64,000 nt of DNA from Pseudomonas alkylphenolica (GTDB taxonomy: Bacteria > Pseudomonadota > Gammaproteobacteria > Pseudomonadales > Pseudomonadaceae). Below the pieces are notes generated by a model, which saw nothing but the letters and a program-made list of their open reading frames with translations, was not told where the DNA came from and did not search any database. Of the stretch, positions 1 through 7,541 are shown piece after piece (position 1 is the first letter of the stretch; the number at the start of each line of letters is the position of its first letter). The stretch lies in assembly GCF_000746525.1 (NCBI RefSeq), contig NZ_CP009048.1, positions 1,915,501-1,979,500 of the forward strand. The letters are read 5' to 3'. A program made the position numbers and the translations under genes.

Positions 1-2
1 GG

Positions 3-281
3 CGCAAATTCTTTTCCAGTAACCAGCTTAATGAGCGCGAGCGTATGGCCTTTACCCTGGCGGCCTACAACCTGGGACCGGAGCGGGTTCAGGCAATGCG
101 GGCAGAAGCGCGGCGCCGGGGTTTGAACGGCAATCAGTGGTTTTTCCAGACCGAGCGTATCGCCATGGAGCAGGTGGGGATGGGGCCGGTCAGTTACGTC
201 AACAGCGTTAACAAGTACTTCCTGGCATTCGACCGTGAGCGGGAGTCGCTGGAGGCTAAGCGGAGCAAGCTGGCCCGGTAG
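3..281 (+). CDS. Lytic transglycosylase (MltF-like), C-terminal end, partial
   Basis: The open frame enters from the left edge of the window and ends at TAG 279-281, so only about 92 C-terminal residues are visible. They contain the AAYNLGPERV stretch that follows the catalytic region in family-1 (SLT/GH23) lytic transglycosylases, then an aromatic tail (NQWFFQ, YVNSVNKYFLAF) like that of MltF-type enzymes, which often carry an N-terminal solute-binding-like domain. Such enzymes cut the MurNAc-GlcNAc bond of peptidoglycan in the periplasm. The catalytic Glu and any signal peptide lie outside the window. An internal ATG at 45 is not the real start, because the frame is open back to base 3. The family is fairly sure; the exact subfamily is inferred. 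Confidence 0.7.
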   Translation, partial: RKFFSSNQLNERERMAFTLAAYNLGPERVQAMRAEARRRGLNGNQWFFQTERIAMEQVGMGPVSYVNSVNKYFLAFDRERESLEAKRSKLAR

Positions 282-302
282 GGGCGGGCTTGCCCCGCGA
301 TG
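281..302. repeat. REP half-unit after the transglycosylase gene
   Basis: A single, truncated copy of the genome's REP unit (GGGGCGGGCTTGCCCCGCGA) begins on the last base of the stop codon. It lacks the GTGGGAGC flank seen in full copies. Confidence 0.7.
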
Positions 303-381
303 AGGCCTTTGATTGCCCAGTATTTTTTGAGCATATCCATTTGCCAGGGTGGCGCGGAATCACCTTTCCGCCCTTACGGCG

Positions 382-414
382 GCTTACTTTTTTTCAGTCG
401 AAAAAAAAGTAAGC
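382..414. repeat. A/T-rich hairpin beside the IS insertion point
   Basis: GCTTACTTTTTTT (382-394) pairs with AAAAAAAGTAAGC (402-414) around a short loop. It stands in an otherwise GC-rich intergenic module and could act as a bidirectional terminator. The IS3 element entered at the very foot of this hairpin. Confidence 0.6.
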
Positions 415-415
415 A

Positions 416-449
416 TGGAACTGTCCCTTGGCAACGGACGCCAAGAAGC
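416..449 (+). repeat. IS3 terminal inverted repeat next to the orfB end
   Basis: This 34-bp inverted repeat matches the opposite end at 32 of 34 positions and is preceded by the GCA target copy at 413-415. Confidence 0.92.
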
Positions 450-455
450 TGGGTG

Positions 456-1316
456 TTAAGGATTCCGCCTCAAGCCCTTTGCATAAGCGTTCGGTGAACG
501 ATAACCCAACGCCGAATGCAGCCGACTGCTGTTGTAGAAACCATGGATGTAGCTCGCGATTGCCCCATAAGCTAGCCTCTTGCTCTGATAGACCCCGCTT
601 GCTTCTTCCTTCTTAAGCGTAGCGAAAAAGCTTTCAGCGACGGCATTGTCCCAGCAGTTTCCTTTGCGGCTCATGCTCTGCGTAAAGCCTTTTTCGGCCA
701 ATGCTTGGCGAAATTTGCTGCTCGTATATTGGCGTCCCTGGTCGGAATGGAACACAACCCCAGAAGGCCCCAAACTGGCGTTCCAAGCGTTGATAAATGC
801 GCGCTCAACCAAATCATCCGGCATCCTGTCCGCCAAGCTGTAGCCCAGCACCTGGCGGGTCTGGATGCTTAAGACCACCGCCAGGTACAGCCAGCCTTCT
901 CGGGTTGAAATGTAGGTGATGTCGCTCACCCAGGCTGGATTGGCGCTCTGTACCGAAAACTGACGGTCAAGCACATTGCGTGCGACAGGCTGGAAGTGGC
1001 GACTGTCCGTGGTCTGGGGCCGGAAGCGAGCCTTGGGTTTGCCATGGATACCTTCCTCGTGCATCAGCCGCGTAACCCGTTTGTGGCCGACTCGATGAGG
1101 TATCTGACGCAATGCCTCGACCAACCGTGGCCGCCCATAGGTGCTTCGACTGGCGGCATGGATCCTGCGCAGATCAATTCGAATCTGTTTGTCTGGATCT
1201 GGGCGAACCGGGCGGTTTAGGTAATCGTAAAATCCTGAAGCTGACACGCCCAACACCCGGCACAACAAACGCACCGGGAACTGAGCCCGCTCTTTAGCGA
1301 CGAAGGCGTATCTCAC
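456..1316 (-). CDS. IS3 transposase OrfB, DDE integrase domain
   Basis: This 286-residue protein is the catalytic half of the IS3 transposase. It has an N-terminal HTH_21-type region (AASRSTYGRPRLVEAL) and then an rve integrase core with the DDE pattern: WVSDITYI supplies the first Asp, VFHSDQGRQY the second, and NAVAESFFATLKKE the Glu. The start taken here is a GTG at 1314-1316 that overlaps the orfA stop (GTGA). In this family the active enzyme is usually an OrfAB fusion made by -1 frameshifting, and the frame is open back to the slippery site at 1346-1352. No internal stop is visible. Confidence 0.93.
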   Translation of the reverse strand: MRYAFVAKERAQFPVRLLCRVLGVSASGFYDYLNRPVRPDPDKQIRIDLRRIHAASRSTYGRPRLVEALRQIPHRVGHKRVTRLMHEEGIHGKPKARFRPQTTDSRHFQPVARNVLDRQFSVQSANPAWVSDITYISTREGWLYLAVVLSIQTRQVLGYSLADRMPDDLVERAFINAWNASLGPSGVVFHSDQGRQYTSSKFRQALAEKGFTQSMSRKGNCWDNAVAESFFATLKKEEASGVYQSKRLAYGAIASYIHGFYNSSRLHSALGYRSPNAYAKGLRRNP

Positions 1317-1618
1317 CTGGACTCTTTGGCAAAGAATACCGCCGCCTTTTTTAGGATTTCACGCTCCATTTTGAGTTCAGCATTCTCGGCCCGTAATCGC
1401 GCCAGCTCGCTGCTCTCCTTGGTAACAGGTTGACGCTCCGGTGAACTCAACGGAAGACCTTTGCGTGACGCATCGACCCAGTTATCCAGCGTCTTAACAG
1501 ACATCTCTAGCTGACGAGCGGCTTCGGTTCTGCCGACCGTTTCAGCCAGTGCAACAGCTTGGGCCTTGAATTCGTCGGTGTAGCTACGGCGATTTGGTGG
1601 GTACATGGGAACCTCCAA
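1313..1618 (-). CDS. IS3 transposase OrfA, helix-turn-helix DNA-binding protein
   Basis: This 101-residue protein has the HTH_Tnp_1 fold of IS3 OrfA: RRSYTDEFKAQAVALAE opens the domain, and TEAARQLEMSVKTLDNWV forms the helix-turn-helix. A leucine zipper follows (ELARLRAENAELKMEREILK). OrfA binds the inverted repeats and usually limits transposition. Near its 3' end the codons CTA AAA AAG form the canonical A AAA AAG slippery heptamer (1346-1352). After slippage the -1 frame is open into orfB, so a fused OrfAB transposase can be made. The first ATG (1616-1618) and a second one four codons later are both possible starts. Confidence 0.92.
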   Translation of the reverse strand: MEVPMYPPNRRSYTDEFKAQAVALAETVGRTEAARQLEMSVKTLDNWVDASRKGLPLSSPERQPVTKESSELARLRAENAELKMEREILKKAAVFFAKESR

Positions 1619-1636
1619 GTTAGCGATGTAAGTATC

Positions 1637-1670
1637 GCTTCTTGGCGTCCGTTGTCATGGGACAGTTCCA
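1637..1670 (-). repeat. IS3 terminal inverted repeat next to the orfA start
   Basis: This 34-bp inverted repeat is the partner of 416-449 and is followed by the GCA target copy at 1671-1673. Confidence 0.92.
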
Positions 1671-1925
1671 GCAAAAAATTCTCGCCCCACCAGGGGCCCT
1701 ACGCTGCGCTTCGGGTCCCTTCGCTCCGGCGTCGCTACGGGGCATTGCGAGCAACTCTACGCTTCGCAACTTCGGCTAACGCCGAAGGCGCTGCGCGCTA
1801 GCCCCTCCACGACACCTCCACTCAGCCCTACTGGTTAACGGGGCGGGTGGATCAAGATCAAAAGCAGAGCAAGAGCACAATTCGCTTCGCTCTTGTTTTT
1901 TGTGTGGCAACGACCTTGGTGCGGG
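1671..1925. other. Gene-free GC-rich module, other side of the IS target
   Basis: With 340-415 this was one continuous intergenic stretch before the IS entered. It has many short inverted repeats (for example CTTCGGCTAACGCCGAAG) but no credible reading frame. I have seen similar low-complexity modules between pseudomonad genes, but I assign no function. Confidence 0.45.
1871..1902 (+). terminator. Probable intrinsic terminator
   Basis: CAAGAGC (1871-1877) pairs with GCTCTTG (1890-1896) and is followed directly by six T. It would insulate the next promoter from upstream transcription. Confidence 0.55.
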
Positions 1926-1955
1926 TTGACATTCCGCCCGCCGCTTCTCTAGGAT
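1926..1955 (+). promoter_or_regulatory. Sigma-70 type promoter ahead of the structured leader
   Basis: A perfect -35 box TTGACA (1926-1931) lies 18 bp from TAGGAT (1950-1955). Transcription would start near 1962, giving a leader of about 130 nt before the small gene at 2094. Confidence 0.55.
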
Positions 1956-1959
1956 GCTG

Positions 1960-2093
1960 ACTTGCGCCGATTTAAACAGCTACTTGCGGGGCGCAGGAGA
2001 ACCCGATGTGGTTCACCGAATACCGCTAAAACGCTGGTTCGGTGACGCCTCCCACCGCAGCCCAGCGGGATCTGCGAGGCGGAGAATTACTCC
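1960..2093 (+). ncRNA. Candidate structured 5' leader or small RNA of unknown class
   Basis: Three consecutive stems can be drawn: GAACC/GGTTC (1999-2003 with 2010-2014), CACCGAA/TTCGGTG (2014-2020 with 2038-2044), and CGCCTC/GAGGCG (2046-2051 with 2076-2081) enclosing CCGC/GCGG. Right after them GGAG (2081-2084), the ribosome binding site, can pair with CTCC (2090-2093) just before the ATG, or lose its first G to the third stem. The layout suggests translation control of the downstream gene. It does not match a riboswitch class I can recall. Confidence 0.4.
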
Positions 2094-2402
2094 ATGAGTT
2101 GTCCACGTACCAGTGTCTGTCTGACCCCTCTGCCTGCCAGCCAGGCCACCCGTGTGCCGCGCATTTTGCTGGGCGGTAGCCACCAACCTACACTCCTGCG
2201 ATTTCTCGATGGCTGGCCGCGCCGCAAAGGCAGCGCCACAGCATTTCTGATTCAGTTCGCCGACACCCGCGCTTCCCTTGACCAGTTCGCCAGCGACCGC
2301 TTCGACCTGGCTGTGATTCAGTCGCCCAGCGCTGAAGACGCCGCCGAGGTGATCGGGCACCTGACCCGCGTTGCGCGACAAGGCTTGATCACCCGCGGTT
2401 GA
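2094..2402 (+). CDS. Small hypothetical protein, 102 residues (possibly DUF6231-like)
   Basis: The ATG sits 9 bases after a GGAG site and the frame ends with TGA at 2400-2402. The protein has a beta-strand/helix pattern (PRILLGGSHQPTLLRFL, then FDLAVIQSPSAEDAAEVIGHLTRV) that resembles the start of a Rossmann-like fold. I recall pseudomonad DUF6231 proteins with a similar beginning but roughly 160 residues long, so this may be a short relative or a truncated copy. It follows the structured leader at 1960-2093 and faces the convergent DUF3422 gene 23 bp away. The function is unknown. Confidence 0.6.
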   Translation: MSCPRTSVCLTPLPASQATRVPRILLGGSHQPTLLRFLDGWPRRKGSATAFLIQFADTRASLDQFASDRFDLAVIQSPSAEDAAEVIGHLTRVARQGLITRG

Positions 2403-2425
2403 TTCCGCTGTTGGGCAAGGGCAGT

Positions 2426-3643
2426 TCAATGTGCCTTGGCTTTTCTGATCCGCAGCAAGATCACCAGCAAGATAAGGATCGCTACCGGCGCCATTGCCAG
2501 TAGCGCATCGCGTGCTGAAAGTGGTGCGCCGAGGGTATGCAAACCGGCATAGACCAGTTTGAACAGGCTCAGCAGGTAGTAGGTGATGGCAATGATCGAC
2601 AGGCCTTCCACCGCCCGCTGGATCTTGATCTGCGATTCGGCGCGGGCATTGAGACTGCGCAAGATTTCGGCGTTCTGTTCTTCCATTTCCACCTGTACCC
2701 GCGCTTGCAGCAGATCGCCAAGGTTGGCGACGCCTTCGGCCAGTTGCTCCAGACGCTGCTCGGTGGCAGCGCAATAGCGCACGGTGGGTTTGAAGCGGCG
2801 CTCGATGAATATACCCAGGCGCTGGCAGTCGCCGACATGGCTTTCGCGCAGTTCGCCCATGCGTTCGAACACCAGCTGTGCGTAGGCTTGGGTGGCGCTG
2901 AAACGGTGACGGCTTTTCACCGTGCTGCCGACCACCTGGCGTGACAGCTGGGCGATATCTTCCAGCAAGGCCTTGGCATTGCCACCGTCGCTGGCCACGT
3001 TGCGTTCCGACAAGCTGACCAGGCTGCGGTCATAGGCATCCAGTTGACCGCTCAAGGCTTTGGCGGTGTCCAGGCTTAACGAGGCCATCATCCGGTAGGT
3101 CTCAATCTCCAGCAGACGGCGGATCATGCGGCCCTGGCGATAGGCATTGAGCCGGCGGTTGATGAACAGAAAGCGATTGGTGCCGTCTTCGGTCAGGCGA
3201 AAATCGCTCCAGACCACGGCATCGCCACCGCCGACACAGGAGCCGCAGGGGTCCTTGAAACCATAGCGGCTGAGGTCCAGCCCGTTTTCATCGCGCACCA
3301 CCACTTGCACAGCATTGATGATCAGGTCTTCGAAGGGCTCGATCGCCTGTGCCAGCAACTCGGGAAGCGAGCGCCAGTTCAGCTCGCTACTGTCTGCGGG
3401 CACCACCAGGGTCAGGGTAAAGAATTCGGCATGGCGCTCCCACTTGAACGGATGGCCATGGAACTGAGTGATGCCTTGCGTCGCTTCAGGCGCGAAGGTG
3501 TCGGGAGTGCAGCGCTGCAGCAGGGCATTGCATTGAGCGGCAGTGCCGAGAAAGGCCAGATGGTAAACATGAGCCGGCTCGTCGAAATACAGCGACGGGC
3601 GAGCATGCAGCTCGTTGTGCAGCGCTTTTCGTTGGGCATGCAT
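2426..3643 (-). CDS. DUF3422 family membrane protein
   Basis: This 405-residue protein matches the DUF3422 family in length and in its start (HAQRKALHNELHARP). Most of the chain is soluble. Residues about 200-340 are helical and rich in Glu, Gln and Arg, as in coiled coils (ARVQVEMEEQNAEILRSLNA). Two hydrophobic helices near the C-terminus (about residues 345-365 and 378-398) are joined by a short loop and followed by the basic tail RIRKAKAH. This suggests an inner-membrane protein with its bulk in the cytoplasm. No biochemical role is established. The gene stands alone between a convergent small gene and greB. Confidence 0.82.
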   Translation of the reverse strand: MHAQRKALHNELHARPSLYFDEPAHVYHLAFLGTAAQCNALLQRCTPDTFAPEATQGITQFHGHPFKWERHAEFFTLTLVVPADSSELNWRSLPELLAQAIEPFEDLIINAVQVVVRDENGLDLSRYGFKDPCGSCVGGGDAVVWSDFRLTEDGTNRFLFINRRLNAYRQGRMIRRLLEIETYRMMASLSLDTAKALSGQLDAYDRSLVSLSERNVASDGGNAKALLEDIAQLSRQVVGSTVKSRHRFSATQAYAQLVFERMGELRESHVGDCQRLGIFIERRFKPTVRYCAATEQRLEQLAEGVANLGDLLQARVQVEMEEQNAEILRSLNARAESQIKIQRAVEGLSIIAITYYLLSLFKLVYAGLHTLGAPLSARDALLAMAPVAILILLVILLRIRKAKAH

Positions 3644-3758
3644 GAGGGTTCAGACCGTATTGTTGTGTTTGTCCGCTGTTCCAGGTGCCAGAGGCACTTT
3701 CATGGGACTGGTCAAAGGCCGGCACGAGTCACGCTGCGCCAGCAAACACATGACGCTG

Positions 3759-4253
3759 TTACGCCTCTTTGTTTGAACCCGGTGGTTTATAGGTGACGCT
3801 GTTGATGTACCAGGTCGCTTCCCCATTGGGTGTCTGCACGACTACCTCGTCGTCTTTACCTTTCTTCAGCAGCGCGCGGGCCATGGGCGAGTCAATTGAG
3901 ATGTAGTCGTTTCGACCATAGATCTCGTCGTAGCCGACGATCCTGAAGGTCTTGGTCTCGCCTTCGTCGTTCTCGATCTCTACCCAGGCGCCGAAGAACA
4001 CCTTGCCTTCCTGTTCAGGCGAATAATCGACGACTTTTGCGTCCTCCAGGCGTTTGCGCAGGTAGCGCACGCGCCTGTCGATTTCCCGCAACAGCTTCTT
4101 GTTGTACTGATAGTCGGCGTTTTCACTGCGGTCGCCCAGCGACGCGGCCCAGGCAACCTTGGCGGTAATCTCGGGGCGGTAAGTGCGCCAAAGGTGATCC
4201 AGCTCGCTTTTCAGCGCCTCGTAACCTTCTCGGGTGATGATGTTTGTAGCCAC
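3759..4253 (-). CDS. greB: Transcription elongation factor GreB
   Basis: The 164-residue product has the Gre architecture. An N-terminal antiparallel coiled coil (residues about 1-75) carries the acidic tip motif GDRSENADYQYNK, which enters the RNA polymerase secondary channel and stimulates cleavage of backtracked RNA. A C-terminal FKBP-like domain follows (about 80-160). The sequence REIDRRVRYLRKRLE and the length favour GreB over GreA. The start is GTG (4251-4253) with an AAGGA site upstream. The gene lies downstream of the ybb transporter genes on the same strand, with about 80 bp to the next reading frame. Confidence 0.93.
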   Translation of the reverse strand: MATNIITREGYEALKSELDHLWRTYRPEITAKVAWAASLGDRSENADYQYNKKLLREIDRRVRYLRKRLEDAKVVDYSPEQEGKVFFGAWVEIENDEGETKTFRIVGYDEIYGRNDYISIDSPMARALLKKGKDDEVVVQTPNGEATWYINSVTYKPPGSNKEA

Positions 4254-4331
4254 GCTTGGTCCTTCATGGGGTCGGTATGGCGAGAGATGTACGGATTCTA
4301 ACGATATCCCGCCAATACCACCTGCTTTCTG

Positions 4332-6848
4332 TCAGCCTTCACGCAGTACTTTAAGCGGGCTGGCATTGAGTGCACGGCGAGTGCCGTAGACCCCGGCACC
4401 GCCCACCAGCAAAGCGCCAATAACCGGCAACAATAGCAACCAGGGGTGCGGACTCCAGCTCAGGTCGAAGGCGTAGCGGTACAGCAGCAGGGTGATCAGC
4501 TCACAGCCGATGGCCGCCAGTAAACCGCTGGCGGCACCCAGCAAGCCGAACTCGATGCGTCGGGCCTTGATCAGCAGGCTGCGCCCGGCGCCCAGCGCAC
4601 GCAACAGGGCGCCTTGGCGAATGCGCTCGTCCAGTGTCGCCTGCAGGCCGGCAAACAACACTGCCAGCCCCGCCGCAAGGACAAACAACAGCACATACTC
4701 AACCGCCAGGGTGACCTGGGCGAGGATGCTGCGTAGCTGTTCGAGCAGTGCATCGACCTGCAGGATGGTGACTGCCGGGAACGCCCGCGACAATGCCACC
4801 ACCTGCTGATCGTGGCCGGCGGCGAGGAAGAAGCTGGTCAGGTAGGTGGTGGGCAAATTCTGCAACGTGCCGGGCTGGAAGATCATGTAGAAGTTCGGCT
4901 GGAAACTGTCCCAGTTGACTGTGCGCAGGCTGCTGACCACCGCCTGGCGCTGCTGGCCACCGATGCTGAAGGTGAGCTGGTCGCCAAGTTTCAGCTTGAG
5001 GCTCTGCGCCAGTTCGCTCTCAACCGACACGCCGGGCAGGCCATTGCCATTGCCATTGCCACTGCTGGCCTGCCACCACTGGCCTTCGCTAAGGGTGTTG
5101 CCCTGGGGCAGGTCGGCGGCCCAGGTCAGGCTCAGGTCGCGCTGTACGGCGCGATCGCCGGTGGACTCCTTGCTGACGATCTGCTGTACGGCCTGGCCGT
5201 TGATTTCGGTCAGACGTCCGGGAATGACCGGGTACAGCGGTGCGGCTTCGGCGGAAAATTCGTTCAGGCGCTGGGCGAAGGTGTTTTTGTCGTCGGGCAG
5301 AATGTTCAGGGCGAAGTAGTTCGGCGCGTCCTTGGGCAACTGGTTTTGCCAGGTGTCGAGCAGTTCGGCCCGCAGCAAGGCGATCAGCGCCATGGCCAAC
5401 AGGATCAGGCCGAAGGCCAGGGATTGTCCGGCAGCTGCCAGCGGGTGGCGTAACAGTTGGCCCAGGCCCAGGCGCCAGGCCAGGGGCGAGCCGGCAAGCA
5501 AGCGCCGCAGGCTGCGCAGGCCGAGCAATAGCAGGCCGCCGAGGAGTACCGCCGCCACCAGGCCGCCGCCGAGCAGGGCAAAGGTCAGCAGCAGGTCGAG
5601 GCTCAAACGCCACATGATCAGGCCCAGGGTGAGCAGGGCGGCGCCGTACACCAGCCAGCTACTCGCTGGCACCGGCAGCAAGTCGCGGCGCAGCACGCGC
5701 AGCGGTGGCACCCGGCCCAAGGCGGCCAGTGGCGGCAGTGCAAAACCCGCCAGAGCGACCATGCCGGTAGCGATCCCGGCCAGCGCGGGGGCCAGCCCAC
5801 CGGGCGGGATCTGCGCGGGCATCAGGCCTTGCAGCAGCTTGAACAGACCGAGCTGTGCCAGCCAGCCGAGCAACGCGCCACCCAAGGCGGCCAGGCTGCC
5901 GAGGATTGCCAGCTGCAGGCAGAACAGGCTCAGTGCCTGGCGCCGCGACAGCCCCAGGCAACGTAGCAGGGCGCTGGCATCAAATCGGCGGGTGGCAAAG
6001 CGGCTGGCAGATAAGGCCACAGCGACGCCAGCCAGCAGCACCGCAACCAGGCTGGCCATGTTCAGATAGCGTTCAGCCTTGCCCAGGGCACCGCCGATCT
6101 GCCGGTTACCGTCGCGCGAATCCAGCAGGCGCTGGTTTGGCGCCAGCTCTTTGCTGATGCTGTCTCGGTAACTGGCCAGGGCCTCGGGTTCACCGCGCCA
6201 GAGATCACGGTAACTGACCCGGCTGCCAGGTTGCACCACGCCGGTGGCGTCGAGGTCGGCAAGGTTGATCAGTACGCGCGGTGTCAGGCTGTAGAAGTTG
6301 CCGGCGCGGTCAGGCTCGTAGGTCAGCACCCGGCTCATGCGCAAGGTTTTCATGCCGACGTCGATACTGTCGCCGATCTTCAGGTTCAGGGCCGCCAACA
6401 GCCGCGGTTCGACCCAGGCCTCGCCCGGCGCCGGCCCGCTGCCGCTGGTTTCACTGGCATAGGGTTCGGCAGCGCTGCGCAGTTCGCCGCGCAGTGGATA
6501 GGCGTTGTCGGCAGCCTTGATGCTCGACAACTGGATGCCGTTATCGGTGGCAATCACGCTGGAGAATTCAACCACCTGGGCGTGCAGCAGCCCGGCGGAC
6601 TTGCCACTGGCGATCTGTTCGGGCCGGGCTGGCGAGCTGCCTTGCAATACCAGGTCGGCGCCGAGGAACTCAGTGGCGCGAAGCAACATGGCGCCGTTAA
6701 GGCGGGCGCCGAAGTAGCCGATGGCGGTGCTGGCGGCCACTGCCACCAGCAGGGCGAAGAACAGCACGCGCAGCTCGCCGGCACGGGCGTCGCGCAGCAA
6801 CTGGCGCAGGGCCAGGGCGAACAGGCGGAAAAACGGCAGGCGGGCCAT
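4332..6848 (-). CDS. ybbP: ABC transporter permease, FtsX/YbbP family
   Basis: This 838-residue inner-membrane protein has the MacB/FtsX layout: an N-terminal helix (about residues 20-42), a large periplasmic domain, a block of helices around 250-480, a second periplasmic domain, and three C-terminal helices (about 715-830, including VLLFVLAAGLAVLFAGLQ). Its ATG overlaps the stop of the ATPase gene (TGATG), so the two are translated together. With YbbA it should form a type VII ABC system, which acts as a mechanotransmission machine or lipid/lipoprotein transporter rather than a simple importer. The substrate is unknown. Linkage to tesA is conserved in many proteobacteria. Confidence 0.88.
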   Translation of the reverse strand: MARLPFFRLFALALRQLLRDARAGELRVLFFALLVAVAASTAIGYFGARLNGAMLLRATEFLGADLVLQGSSPARPEQIASGKSAGLLHAQVVEFSSVIATDNGIQLSSIKAADNAYPLRGELRSAAEPYASETSGSGPAPGEAWVEPRLLAALNLKIGDSIDVGMKTLRMSRVLTYEPDRAGNFYSLTPRVLINLADLDATGVVQPGSRVSYRDLWRGEPEALASYRDSISKELAPNQRLLDSRDGNRQIGGALGKAERYLNMASLVAVLLAGVAVALSASRFATRRFDASALLRCLGLSRRQALSLFCLQLAILGSLAALGGALLGWLAQLGLFKLLQGLMPAQIPPGGLAPALAGIATGMVALAGFALPPLAALGRVPPLRVLRRDLLPVPASSWLVYGAALLTLGLIMWRLSLDLLLTFALLGGGLVAAVLLGGLLLLGLRSLRRLLAGSPLAWRLGLGQLLRHPLAAAGQSLAFGLILLAMALIALLRAELLDTWQNQLPKDAPNYFALNILPDDKNTFAQRLNEFSAEAAPLYPVIPGRLTEINGQAVQQIVSKESTGDRAVQRDLSLTWAADLPQGNTLSEGQWWQASSGNGNGNGLPGVSVESELAQSLKLKLGDQLTFSIGGQQRQAVVSSLRTVNWDSFQPNFYMIFQPGTLQNLPTTYLTSFFLAAGHDQQVVALSRAFPAVTILQVDALLEQLRSILAQVTLAVEYVLLFVLAAGLAVLFAGLQATLDERIRQGALLRALGAGRSLLIKARRIEFGLLGAASGLLAAIGCELITLLLYRYAFDLSWSPHPWLLLLPVIGALLVGGAGVYGTRRALNASPLKVLREG

Positions 6849-7531
6849 CAGGGCTCCAGCGGCGCGACCAGGTGGCCGGCGTCTAGGCGGATCAGACGGC
6901 GGCAGCGCTGGGCCAGGCGTTCGTCATGGGTGACCAGTACCAGGGTGGTACCACGTTCCTTGTTCAGCTCGAACAGCAGGTCGCTGATACGCTCGCCGGT
7001 ATGGCTGTCGAGGTTGCCGGTCGGCTCGTCGGCGAACAGCACCGCAGGTTCCGCGGCAAAGGCTCGGGCGATGGCCACGCGCTGCTGCTCGCCACCCGAC
7101 AATTGCCGTGGCGAGTGGCTCAGGCGCTGACCCAGGCCGACCCGTTCGAGCAGGCTGCGGGCATGTTCGCGGGCGTCGCGGCGACCGTCCAGTTCCAGGG
7201 GCAGCATGACGTTTTCCAGGGCGTTGAGGCTGTCGAGCAACTGGAACGACTGGAACACGAAGCCCACATGTTCGGCACGTACCCGCGCGCGCTGGTCTTC
7301 GTCCAGCGGGCCGAGGTCGTGGCCTGCGAGGGTCACCGAGCCTGCGCTGGGCAGGTCCAGGCCGGCAAGCAGGCCGAGCAGGGTCGACTTGCCCGAACCC
7401 GATGCCCCGACAATGGCCAGGCTGTCGCCCTGTTTCAATTCCAGTGAGAGTTCGTGCAGGATGGTCAGGTCGCCTTCCGCGCTGGGAACCACTTTGCTAA
7501 GGTTCCGCGCAGTGAGAATGCTGGGGCCCAT
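6848..7531 (-). CDS. ybbA: ABC transporter ATP-binding protein, YbbA family
   Basis: The product is 227 residues when started at the ATG at 7529-7531. The reading frame is open further upstream, but that part lies antisense to tesA and has no family similarity. Walker A is GASGSGKST (residues about 42-50), the Q-loop region is VFQSFQLLD (about 92-100), the signature is LSGGEQQRV (about 144-152), and Walker B is AVLFADEPTGNLDS (about 163-176). The last motif is typical of the MacB/LolD/FtsE class. It drives the YbbP permease, whose start codon overlaps this stop. It is transcribed divergently from tesA, with only 10 bp between start codons. Confidence 0.92.
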   Translation of the reverse strand: MGPSILTARNLSKVVPSAEGDLTILHELSLELKQGDSLAIVGASGSGKSTLLGLLAGLDLPSAGSVTLAGHDLGPLDEDQRARVRAEHVGFVFQSFQLLDSLNALENVMLPLELDGRRDAREHARSLLERVGLGQRLSHSPRQLSGGEQQRVAIARAFAAEPAVLFADEPTGNLDSHTGERISDLLFELNKERGTTLVLVTHDERLAQRCRRLIRLDAGHLVAPLEP

Positions 7532-7541
7532 GGAGAATCCG

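Larger units (their letters stand above)
416..1670 (-). mobile_element. Complete IS3-family insertion sequence, 1255 bp
   Basis: The terminal inverted repeats are 34 bp (416-449 and 1637-1670) and differ at only two positions. They begin TGGAACTGTCCC and end with the TG...CA termini typical of IS3. The 3-bp direct repeat GCA flanks both ends (413-415 and 1671-1673), as expected for a target duplication. The element holds two overlapping genes on the minus strand, orfA and orfB, with a slippery heptamer between them. All parts look intact, so the copy may still be active. I cannot name the exact IS without a database. Confidence 0.93.

Noticed and set aside
1960..2093. SRP RNA, tmRNA or 6S RNA
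   Set aside because: None of their conserved cores (for example GGAAG of SRP RNA or the tmRNA tag region) is present.
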